Positions 1 to 5,609 of a stretch of DNA of 7,359 nucleotides are shown here, one piece after another. The stretch lies in NCBI GenBank assembly GCA_030432815.1, contig JAUILB010000138.1, positions 1 to 7,359 on the forward strand. Reading direction: 5' to 3'. Position 1 is the stretch's first letter. Every line of letters starts with the position of its first letter. The translations under genes were made by a program, and so were the position numbers. Source of the DNA: Alphaproteobacteria bacterium. GTDB taxonomy: Bacteria; Pseudomonadota; Alphaproteobacteria; Sphingomonadales; Emcibacteraceae. A model generated the notes under the pieces. It was not told where the DNA came from. It made no database searches and saw only the letters and a program-made list of their open reading frames with translations.

Positions 1-186
1 TCCTACGGCCCTTAATTTGTCATATTCAACCGCCTGCATGATGGCTTCATCTTTAAAAACGGTTGTAAAGGTTAGATGTCCCTGTCCTGACCCATCTTCG
101 ATTTTTGAAAAACAGTCGCGAACCAAAGCCTCGGCTTTCAGTTCTCCCTGGTTTAATTGGATGATAGTGTTTTCAATATTAAACAT
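1..186 (-). CDS. Amidase-signature family enzyme, N-terminal fragment
   Basis: This is the first 62 codons of a leftward gene that continues past the left edge. The fragment contains LNQGELKAEALVRDCFSKIE followed by a GQGHLTFTTVF stretch and an alternating Ala/Asp/Glu helix ending KLRAVG. This matches the N-terminal helical cap of amidase-signature enzymes (GatA/AtzF-like), where the text 'ALV..CL.RI......VFT.V....A...A...D..RA.G' precedes the conserved 'GIP..IKD' block. The catalytic Lys-cisSer-Ser triad and Gly/Ser-rich signature lie outside the window, so activity and substrate cannot be judged. The start codon overlaps the upstream deacetylase stop (TGATG, one shared base at 186), a classic translational-coupling arrangement, and no separate strong Shine-Dalgarno is evident. 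It is therefore the third gene of the leftward operon. Known family members hydrolyse amides R-CO-NH2 or N-acyl bonds. Family assignment is fairly secure, the specific function is unknown. Confidence 0.75.
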   Translation of the reverse strand, partial: MFNIENTIIQLNQGELKAEALVRDCFSKIEDGSGQGHLTFTTVFKDEAIMQAVEYDKLRAVG

Positions 187-1226
187 CAAATTAACCGATT
201 TTCAAAACCGCTGATAAAAGCGGCAAGATTGCTTCCAAGCTCATTACAGGGATAGCCGCCTTCCTGTATGATAACAGTTGGAATATCCAGTGCACCACCA
301 ATACGAATTCCGATTTCGTGAAAACCATTTGTTGTGATGGCAAGTCCTGCAAACGGATCCCCTTCAAAGGCATCGAGCCCCAATGCAATGACGAGTGCGT
401 TGGGTGAAAATTCCTTTATGCGCTCTAAGGCGCTATCCAGTGCATCCAGAAATGCTTCGTCATTGCTGCCTCGGGGAAGCGGGAAATTAAGATTATAACC
501 CGCACCGGCACCATCACCGGTTTCGCTGGCATAGCCCCAGAAAAAGGGATAAAATCGTCTTGGATCAGCATGGATGGAAACGGTTAAAACATCGCTGCGA
601 TGATAAAATATGCTCTGGGTGCCGTTACCGTGGTGAAGATCAACATCCAGTATGGCGACTGACTTATATTTTTTCATCAGATGTGCTGTTGCAATTGCAT
701 TATTATTTAAATAACAAAAACCACCGGCCATATCTGCACTGGCATGATGCCCCGGTGGACGGCATAAAGCATAGGCCGCCTTATCACCGTCTAAGACCAT
801 TTCTGCCGCATGAACGGCACTCCATGCGCTCCAAAGGGCACTTTCCCATGTATCTGTGGATATGGGGCACGACGCATCAGTCATATGAAACCCGGCCTGT
901 GCAACTACCGATGCGGGATATTCGCCATTTCGTTCTACCGGATGAATGTTTGGTGTTACGGCATCGGCGGCACCCTCGATATAAGACCATCTTTTATATG
1001 CATATTCCAGAAAGTCGATATAACGTTCATCATGAATGCGTAATATTGGTCCAAGGCCGTAATTTAACGGTTCAATAATTTCCATCCCTGCTTTTTTTGC
1101 ACCATCAAGCAGCATATCGACCCGAACTGGTTTTTCCGGGTTGTCTTGCGTAATGCCATTTACAAGAAAGCTTTCCGGGTAATGTTTTTGCTGATGTTCA
1201 GTGCTGACCACACATTTCATAGACAT
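186..1226 (-). CDS. Acetylpolyamine amidohydrolase-like HDAC-fold deacetylase (zinc)
   Basis: This 346-residue protein belongs to the arginase/deacetylase (HDAC) fold family and resembles Mycoplana ramosa acetylpolyamine amidohydrolase (about 341 aa) in length and motifs. Visible motifs are RPPGHH (residues 156-161, catalytic His160/His161), LDVDLHHGNGTQ (193-204, zinc ligands Asp196 and His198), LGLDAFEGDP (282-291, zinc ligand Asp285) and EGGYPC (322-327, catalytic Tyr325). All catalytic positions are therefore present, and the enzyme should hydrolyse an N-acyl bond in the cytoplasm (no signal peptide or membrane segment). The acidic pair that reads the cationic polyamine tail in the M. ramosa enzyme appears replaced (Val108, Ser119), so the substrate may not be a polyamine. 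The first ATG is chosen because AAGGA (1236-1240) lies 9 bases upstream; an in-frame ATG two codons later would be 15 bases away. The gene starts 2 bases after the aminotransferase stop and overlaps the amidase start, so the three are one operon. Family is near certain, substrate open. Confidence 0.93.
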   Translation of the reverse strand: MSMKCVVSTEHQQKHYPESFLVNGITQDNPEKPVRVDMLLDGAKKAGMEIIEPLNYGLGPILRIHDERYIDFLEYAYKRWSYIEGAADAVTPNIHPVERNGEYPASVVAQAGFHMTDASCPISTDTWESALWSAWSAVHAAEMVLDGDKAAYALCRPPGHHASADMAGGFCYLNNNAIATAHLMKKYKSVAILDVDLHHGNGTQSIFYHRSDVLTVSIHADPRRFYPFFWGYASETGDGAGAGYNLNFPLPRGSNDEAFLDALDSALERIKEFSPNALVIALGLDAFEGDPFAGLAITTNGFHEIGIRIGGALDIPTVIIQEGGYPCNELGSNLAAFISGFENRLI

Positions 1227-1228
1227 CT

Positions 1229-2569
1229 TTAACTATCCTTTGGCAAAGAAAATTCGTGCACCAGCACATCAAGACTTGCATTAATGATATCCAGTATATC
1301 GTTAATCTGTTCTTCTGTAATGATCATTGGTGGGCAGACTAGAAAGTGATCACCATGAGTACCGTTTCTCGTTCTTCGAGAATAAATGATCAACCCCTTA
1401 TCATAGGCAATATCCACAAGCCGATTATAAATTGAAAGGTCCGCGGGCAGTGGTTCCATTGTTTCCGGATCACTTACAAGTTCAAACGCAGTGAGCAGCC
1501 CTTTGCCACGTACATCACCAATAAAAGGATAGTACCGCTTAAGATCATTAAGCCCGGCAATCAGTTTAGCACCAACGTGCATCGTATTGGTCATCATGTC
1601 TTTTTGGTAAATTTCATTTATAACGGCAAGACCCGCGGCGCAGGCAATGGGATTTCCGGCATAGGTGTAGCCGTGTTGAAAACCGCCGCTGTCCAAAACG
1701 GCATCCACGATATAATCACGTGCGGTCATCGCGCCTAGCGGCACATAACCCGCACCAAAACCTTTCGATGTAGCAATGATGTCCGGATTAATATTCCAGT
1801 GTTCCGCAGCAAGAAATTTACCTGTTCGTCCTACGCCTGTCATAACTTCATCATAGATAAGAAAAATACCAAATTCATCGCAAATATCGCGTATTCTTTG
1901 ATAATAACTGTCCGGCGCGACAAGTGCGCCAGTGGACGCTCCGCCGACAGGTTCCATTATGAAGGCGAGTATTGTTTCCGGCCCGCTTTCAATGATTTTA
2001 TCGCGAAGAAGGTCTGCATATTTAAGCCCTTTATCATGATCAGAAAGGTTGTCACGGTCCAGATAACAGGTTGGCGCCGGTATTTTCGGCATATCCGGAT
2101 AGAGGGGCTCAAAGGGCGCATTTAGTGGTTCGTAACTGGTAAGCGATAAAGCTCCCATGGTTGAGCCGTGATAAGACGGGCTTCGGCTGATGATTTTCCA
2201 GCGTTCCGATTGATTGTTTGCGACGGCATATTGCCGTGCGAGTTTAATGGCACTTTCCACGGCTTCTGAACCGCCGGATACAAAAAAAACTTTATTATGA
2301 TCTTCGGGCGATAATTCAGCGACCCGCGCAGCCAGCATTTCTGCGGGTTCATTTTCAAAATGCAGGCGGTACCCGAAAGTGGATTTTTCCATCTGCGCTT
2401 TCATAGCGGCCAGCACATTCGGGTTTGAATGACCAATGTTTGAAACCATGGCACCGCTGGACCCGTCGATATAACGTCTGCCATTAACATCCCACATATA
2501 AATACCTTCTGCACGATCAAGTAACGGTCGTCGCGTTCGGGTCTGATAAAAAAGATGAGATTTCTGCAT
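1229..2569 (-). CDS. Class III PLP-dependent aminotransferase (omega/beta-amino acid type)
   Basis: This complete 446-residue fold-type I class III aminotransferase has the family's usual length. Residues visible: an N-terminal SHLFYQ block; GHSNP near 46-50; the PLP-phosphate loop SGGSEAVE (98-105); SYHGSTMGAL (132-141); EPVGG (206-210); YDEVMTGVGRTG (239-250) with Asp240 contacting the pyridine nitrogen; and TSKGFGAGY (267-275), where Lys269 should form the Schiff base with PLP. Family members move an omega- or beta-amino group from amines, beta-alanine, GABA or beta-amino acids to pyruvate or 2-oxoglutarate, giving aldehydes or keto acids. The exact donor cannot be read from motifs. It is the first gene of the leftward operon, with the deacetylase 2 bases downstream, and is divergent from the beta-keto acid cleavage gene. 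This fits a role making a beta-keto acid (inference). The ATG fits the family N-terminus; the ribosome site is weak (AGAGAA, 2582-2587, 12 bases away). The C-terminal end (residues 407-414, DHFLVCPP) is intact. Confidence 0.95.
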   Translation of the reverse strand: MQKSHLFYQTRTRRPLLDRAEGIYMWDVNGRRYIDGSSGAMVSNIGHSNPNVLAAMKAQMEKSTFGYRLHFENEPAEMLAARVAELSPEDHNKVFFVSGGSEAVESAIKLARQYAVANNQSERWKIISRSPSYHGSTMGALSLTSYEPLNAPFEPLYPDMPKIPAPTCYLDRDNLSDHDKGLKYADLLRDKIIESGPETILAFIMEPVGGASTGALVAPDSYYQRIRDICDEFGIFLIYDEVMTGVGRTGKFLAAEHWNINPDIIATSKGFGAGYVPLGAMTARDYIVDAVLDSGGFQHGYTYAGNPIACAAGLAVINEIYQKDMMTNTMHVGAKLIAGLNDLKRYYPFIGDVRGKGLLTAFELVSDPETMEPLPADLSIYNRLVDIAYDKGLIIYSRRTRNGTHGDHFLVCPPMIITEEQINDILDIINASLDVLVHEFSLPKDS

Positions 2570-2668
2570 ATTTATTTCAAATTCTCTGTTTGATTTTTAA
2601 GTCATTATTGTATCAAATGTTACTCCTGTAAAATAAATTGGCAAGCTATTCCAGAAGGGTGAGTTAAA
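2570..2668. promoter_or_regulatory. Divergent promoter region between the two operons
   Basis: These 99 AT-rich bases separate the start codons of the leftward aminotransferase and the rightward beta-keto acid cleavage gene, so both promoters must lie here or further upstream. On the minus strand TTGCCA (2639-2644) and TAACAT (2617-2622), 16 bases apart, form a fair sigma70-like pair. On the plus strand TTGTAT (2608-2613) and TAAAAT (2629-2634) are only 15 bases apart and weaker. The two candidates overlap, which would make the outputs mutually exclusive or jointly controlled. An inverted repeat TTTGAT (2589-2594) / ATCAAA (2612-2617) with a 17-base gap is a possible but weak operator. The promoter calls are by eye only. 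Confidence 0.4.
2617..2644 (-). promoter_or_regulatory. Candidate sigma70 promoter for the leftward operon
   Basis: Read on the minus strand, TTGCCA (5 of 6 to TTGACA) is followed after 16 bases by TAACAT (4 of 6 to TATAAT). Transcription would begin near 2610, leaving a leader of about 40 bases before the aminotransferase ATG at 2569. The match is moderate and the region is AT-rich, so chance similarity is possible. Confidence 0.35.
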
Positions 2669-3607
2669 ATGGGGCGAAATGTTATCATTACTTGTGCGGT
2701 AACGGGTTCAATATATACCCCCACAATGTCGCCACATATTCCGGTGACAGGTCCGGAAATTGCCAGCGCATCAATTGATGCGGCCGAAGCAGGGGCATCG
2801 ATTATCCATCTTCATGCACGTGATCCAGAAAATGGCAGGCCCAGTGCGAAGGTGGAAGATTTCATGAATTTTATCCCGCAGATTGATCAGGCATGTGATG
2901 CTGTTCTTAATATATCGACGGGTGGCAGTTCGCTCATGAGCCTTGATGACCGGCTTGCGCCGGCACGCCACATCAGTCCGGAAATGTGCAGCCTTAATAT
3001 GGGATCGATGAATTTCGGGATATTTACCTTAAAACGTAAATATGAAAACTGGAAACATGACTGGGAACCGGCACTGCTCGATGCAACCAAGCATACGACC
3101 TTCAAAAATACCTATGAAGATATCGAAATGATCCTTTCGGATCTTGGTGAAAAGGGCGGATCAAAGTTTGAATTTGAATGTTACGATATGGGGCATATCG
3201 AAACACTGGCTTTTTATTTCAGACAAGGGTTGGTGAAGGCTCCGATGTATGTTCAGTTTGTGCTTGGTGTAATGGGCGGTATAGGTGCCAGCGCGGAAAA
3301 TTTAATGAGCATGAAAGCAGCCGCAGACAGATTGCTAGGTGCTGAGAATTACCAATTTTCAGTTCTTGCCGCCGGGAGACATCAAATGCCCTTGGCGACG
3401 ATGGCAGTGATTTTAGGAGGAAATGTGCGTGTGGGGTTAGAGGATAGCCTAACTGTGCCGCCAGGAAAGCTTGCAACCAGTAACGCGGAACAGGTTAAAA
3501 AAATACGCGAAATCATTGAAGCGTTGGGATACGGTGTTGCAACTCCTGAAGAAACCAGAGAAAGGCTTCAACTAAAAGGCAGGGATAAGGTCAACAGATA
3601 TCAATAA
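2669..3607 (+). CDS. Beta-keto acid cleavage enzyme (BKACE, DUF849; Kce-like)
   Basis: This complete 312-residue TIM-barrel protein belongs to the DUF849/BKACE family, whose founder Kce is the 3-keto-5-aminohexanoate cleavage enzyme of lysine fermentation. Family members condense a beta-keto acid with acetyl-CoA, releasing acetoacetate and a new acyl-CoA. Visible: VIITCAVTGS strand 1 (5-14), the zinc motif IIHLHARDP (45-53, His47 and His49), NISTGG (81-86), EFECYDMGH (168-176), GVMGGIGA (200-207), AAGRHQMPLA (234-243) and VRVGLEDS (253-260). Arg254, Glu258 (third zinc ligand) and Asp259 keep the spacing of Kce Arg226/Glu230/Asp231. All key residues appear present. The specific keto acid (aminohexanoate, dehydrocarnitine or other) cannot be decided. 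The start fits the family N-terminus, with a GAAGGGTGAG purine stretch ending 6 bases before the ATG. The peptidase gene follows 18 bases downstream in the same direction. It lacks a signal peptide and should be cytoplasmic. Confidence 0.93.
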   Translation: MGRNVIITCAVTGSIYTPTMSPHIPVTGPEIASASIDAAEAGASIIHLHARDPENGRPSAKVEDFMNFIPQIDQACDAVLNISTGGSSLMSLDDRLAPARHISPEMCSLNMGSMNFGIFTLKRKYENWKHDWEPALLDATKHTTFKNTYEDIEMILSDLGEKGGSKFEFECYDMGHIETLAFYFRQGLVKAPMYVQFVLGVMGGIGASAENLMSMKAAADRLLGAENYQFSVLAAGRHQMPLATMAVILGGNVRVGLEDSLTVPPGKLATSNAEQVKKIREIIEALGYGVATPEETRERLQLKGRDKVNRYQ

Positions 3608-3625
3608 AGACCAGGAGACAGGATC

Positions 3626-4786
3626 ATGAAACGTTTAATTGCTTTGGCAGTAACATTTGTCTTAATTCCAGTATTGTCGTCAGCGCAGGATAACCCTGTC
3701 AGGGCACGTGATCTTGATATTCCTTTTGAAGGAACGCCAGGACCGCTTAATGCGATTACAGATGTTAAGGGGGTAACGGTTGGGCACGAAACCATCATAC
3801 GTGATCTTGCTGGCGATAGTGCTGTTCGTACAGGCGTAACAGCCATTCTGCCAAGGGGCCCGGAAAGTAATGTTAAACCATCATTTGGGGCATATTTTTC
3901 ACTGAATGGAAACGGTGAAATGACCGGTACCCACTGGCTTGAAGAATCCGGTATGTTGGAAGGGCCGGTGATGATTACCAATACCCACAGTGTTGGTGCG
4001 GTTCATGATGCGACGATCCGTTGGCGTGTTGAGGCAGGTGAAGCAGATTCAAGCGGGTTCTGGTGGTCATTACCTGTTATTGCCGAAACATGGGATGGAT
4101 ATTTGAATGATATTAATGGTTTTCATGTAAAAACCGAACATGCCCATGCGGCACTGGCTAATGCCAAATCAGGACCTGTCGCGGAAGGGAATGTAGGGGG
4201 TGGAACGGGAATGATCTGCCATGGTTTTAAATGTGGCATTGGCACGTCATCAAGAATTATTTCAACGATTGATGGTGAATTTACTGTAGGTGTGCTGGTG
4301 CAGGCGAATTATGGGTCCCGTGAAACGCTTCGTGTAGCCGGTGTGCCGGTTGGAAAGCATATTACCCGGGATATTGCTTATGCGGATGAGCTTACGCCGT
4401 CCCGTGATGTGGGCTCAATTATCATTGTGGTAGGAACGGATGCGCCGTTGCTTCCTCATCAAATGAAGCGGCTTGCCAAGCGGGCGGCAATGGGGCTTGC
4501 TCGCAACGGAAGTTTTGCCGGTAATGGTTCCGGTGATATTTTTATTGCGTTTTCAACCGCCAATGAAAATGCGGCCCAGAGTGGTGAAGCAATGACGGTT
4601 AAGATGATCAGTAATGATGAAATGGGTTCACTGTTTCTTGGTACGGTTCAGGCAACGGAGGAAGCAATCATCAACGCACTTGTTGCCGCCGAAGATATGG
4701 TTGGGCATCAGGGTCGTGTGGTTAAAGCGATTGACCATGAAGAGTTGCGGCGTGTGATGAAGGAATATAATCGTCTGAACGATTAG
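3626..4786 (+). CDS. Exported P1 (S58) family peptidase, DmpA/BapA-type aminopeptidase
   Basis: This complete 386-residue protein is of the DmpA/BapA family (MEROPS S58), an N-terminal-nucleophile hydrolase made as a precursor that cuts itself into two chains. An N-terminal signal peptide is clear: MKR, a hydrophobic core to about residue 17, then SSA before Gln21, so it should be periplasmic or secreted. The self-cleavage point is most likely Gly263-Ser264 within SRDVGSIIIVVGTDAPLLPH (Gly-Ser as in DmpA), giving an alpha chain of about 243 and a beta chain of 123 residues, with Ser264 the nucleophile. GNGSGDIF (299-306, Ser302 and Asp304) supplies the other active-site residues; NVGGGTGM (189-196) is another family block. 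Known members release N-terminal D-Ala, beta-Ala or other beta-amino acids from short peptides, amides and esters. An AGGAG site (3613-3617) lies 8 bases before the ATG. It is downstream of the BKACE gene and its stop overlaps the convergent regulator stop by 4 bases. Confidence 0.92.
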   Translation: MKRLIALAVTFVLIPVLSSAQDNPVRARDLDIPFEGTPGPLNAITDVKGVTVGHETIIRDLAGDSAVRTGVTAILPRGPESNVKPSFGAYFSLNGNGEMTGTHWLEESGMLEGPVMITNTHSVGAVHDATIRWRVEAGEADSSGFWWSLPVIAETWDGYLNDINGFHVKTEHAHAALANAKSGPVAEGNVGGGTGMICHGFKCGIGTSSRIISTIDGEFTVGVLVQANYGSRETLRVAGVPVGKHITRDIAYADELTPSRDVGSIIIVVGTDAPLLPHQMKRLAKRAAMGLARNGSFAGNGSGDIFIAFSTANENAAQSGEAMTVKMISNDEMGSLFLGTVQATEEAIINALVAAEDMVGHQGRVVKAIDHEELRRVMKEYNRLND

Positions 4787-5418
4787 AAGGCGTCTTTATG
4801 CTTTGGAAACAGGTGACGAAGATATTGCATCATCACATTTTCCGCATCACTTCGCTTAAAGTCTTTTGAATTAATCAAAAGGTTTAGCCATAGTCCGTCT
4901 GCCATGGCCGTGATTCCCTGGGTAAGAATGGTCACGTCCATCGCCGGATAGTCACCTTCCTTAATCAGGCGTTCAAGTATGGTTTCAAGAATTTCATTAT
5001 ATCCAGCAACCTTTTGCTGACTGATTTTCTTGTATGTTGGGCGTGATTTTGCTTCGCCCCAGAATGCAAACCAAACGGCAATTTTTTTCAGATCGGCGAC
5101 CTTTGCATGATAATCTGAACGCAGTAATGCCGCCATCTGTGTTGCGGGTTCGTCTGGTGCCTTATCCAGTGCGGCGCGCCAGTTTTCTTCATACTCAAGT
5201 CTAAGATACTTCAGAGTTTCATTCAGAAGGTTTTCTTTATTTTCAAAATGCAGGTTGACGATTCCCTGACTAAGTCCGGCTGTTTGTGATACATGAGCGA
5301 GCGTTGTATCCCCAAGCCCGCGTTTTGCAATAGATTGTATGGCAGCTTCAATAAGCTGGCGGCGGCGGACAGCTTTTGCAAAGCGTCTTGTTGTTTGGGG
5401 TTTGACAGGTGTAGTCAT
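4783..5418 (-). CDS. TetR/AcrR-family regulator, BetI-like
   Basis: This 211-residue transcriptional regulator has a TetR N-terminal helix-turn-helix: RRRQLIEAAIQSIAKRGLGD (18-37), then TTLAHVSQTAGLSQGIVNLHFENKENLL (38-65 approximately), where the recognition helix is in GLSQGIVNLHF. The HTH and following text closely resemble E. coli BetI (same RRRQLI...A...I...G..D.T.A.......AG.S.GI...F..K..LL pattern), and the C-terminal half contains AVWFAFWGEA and MADGLWLNLLI, typical of the BetI-type ligand/dimer domain. Known relatives repress choline-betaine or related small-molecule catabolism and respond to a ligand; the ligand here is unknown. AGGA (5430-5433) lies 11 bases before the ATG and a strong promoter sits just upstream. 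It faces the flavoprotein genes across a control region with two dyads, so it most likely represses itself and those genes. Control of the other two operons is inference only. Confidence 0.93.
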   Translation of the reverse strand: MTTPVKPQTTRRFAKAVRRRQLIEAAIQSIAKRGLGDTTLAHVSQTAGLSQGIVNLHFENKENLLNETLKYLRLEYEENWRAALDKAPDEPATQMAALLRSDYHAKVADLKKIAVWFAFWGEAKSRPTYKKISQQKVAGYNEILETILERLIKEGDYPAMDVTILTQGITAMADGLWLNLLINSKDFKRSDAENVMMQYLRHLFPKHKDAF

Positions 5419-5432
5419 AAATATAAAAATCC

Positions 5433-5456
5433 TATTTAATTAGAATATATTAAATA
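5433..5456. promoter_or_regulatory. Candidate operator: 8-bp inverted repeat over the regulator's -10 and start
   Basis: Perfect arms TATTTAAT (5433-5440) and ATTAAATA (5449-5456) flank an 8-base spacer. The dyad covers the -10 box and predicted transcription start of the regulator gene, where a TetR dimer would block RNA polymerase. The 24-bp size fits TetR operators. The region is very AT-rich, which raises the odds of chance symmetry, so function is an inference. Confidence 0.45.
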
Positions 5457-5472
5457 TAAAAAAATATGTCAA
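5444..5472 (-). promoter_or_regulatory. Sigma70-like promoter of the tetR-family gene
   Basis: On the minus strand a perfect TTGACA (5467-5472) is followed after exactly 17 bases by TATATT (5444-5449, 5 of 6 to TATAAT). Transcription would start near 5437, just before the AGGA site, leaving a very short leader of about 19 bases. This is the best promoter match in the window; the -10 hexamer lies inside a dyad (5433-5456). Confidence 0.7.
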
Positions 5473-5495
5473 TATAGGTGGTTATGACTAATTAC

Positions 5496-5509
5496 TGAAT
5501 AATTATTCA
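5496..5509. promoter_or_regulatory. Perfect 14-bp palindrome TGAATAATTATTCA, candidate operator
   Basis: The site is fully self-complementary over 14 bases and lies in the divergent region between the regulator and the flavoprotein genes, 13 bases upstream of the candidate rightward -35 box and 23 bases upstream of the leftward -35. A dimeric regulator such as the adjacent TetR-family protein is the obvious candidate ligand. Its sequence differs from the other dyad (5433-5456), so the two may not bind the same protein. Confidence 0.4.
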
Positions 5510-5521
5510 TTCATTTTTAAC

Positions 5522-5550
5522 TGGACAATTTTGGATGAAATTGGCATAGT
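5522..5550 (+). promoter_or_regulatory. Candidate promoter for the flavoprotein operon
   Basis: TGGACA (5522-5527, 5 of 6) and CATAGT (5545-5550, 4 of 6) are separated by 17 bases. Transcription would start near 5557, giving a leader of about 53 bases before the ATG at 5610. This also implies that the TTG at 5568 is not the start. The match is moderate and by eye only. Confidence 0.4.
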
Positions 5551-5595
5551 TTTTCTATCAATAAGGTTTGATTCTATCGGGATTGCGCCTTTATC

Positions 5596-5599
5596 AGGA
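5596..5599 (+). promoter_or_regulatory. Ribosome binding site deciding the flavoprotein start
   Basis: AGGA lies 10 bases before the ATG at 5610. It favours this ATG over an in-frame TTG at 5568, which has no such site. The protein then begins MKKYDVIVIG, placing the FAD-binding strand at the very N-terminus as is usual in the family. Confidence 0.6.
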
Positions 5600-5609
5600 T
5601 ACGAAAACG

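Noticed and set aside
17..214. A 65-codon plus-strand open frame at the left edge
   Set aside because: It is antisense to the amidase fragment, which matches a known family N-terminus and is coupled to the upstream gene.
560..1078. A 172-codon open frame on the plus strand inside the deacetylase gene
   Set aside because: It is wholly antisense to a gene with intact catalytic motifs, its composition is rich in His/Arg/Tyr without recognisable motifs, and no ribosome site or promoter is evident.
186..1226. Calling the deacetylase a histone deacetylase or acetoin utilization protein AcuC
   Set aside because: Length and motif text (RPPGHHASADMAGGFCYLNN, FFWGYASETG) fit acetylpolyamine amidohydrolase-like proteins better, and bacteria lack histone tails as targets of this type.
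2669..3607. Assignment of the BKACE gene to lysine fermentation as kce
   Set aside because: The other lysine-fermentation genes (aminomutases, kdd, kal) are absent and BKACE family members use many keto acids, so the specific symbol is not justified.
4863..4881. Hairpin CTTTTGA/TCAAAAG with a 5-base loop as a terminator for the peptidase operon
   Set aside because: It is a 7-bp, AT-rich stem inside the regulator coding sequence with no following T tract on the plus strand; most likely chance.
5568..5609. N-terminal extension of the first flavoprotein from a TTG codon
   Set aside because: The extra 14 residues precede the standard N-terminal FAD strand, there is no ribosome site for the TTG, and AGGA is placed well for the ATG at 5610.
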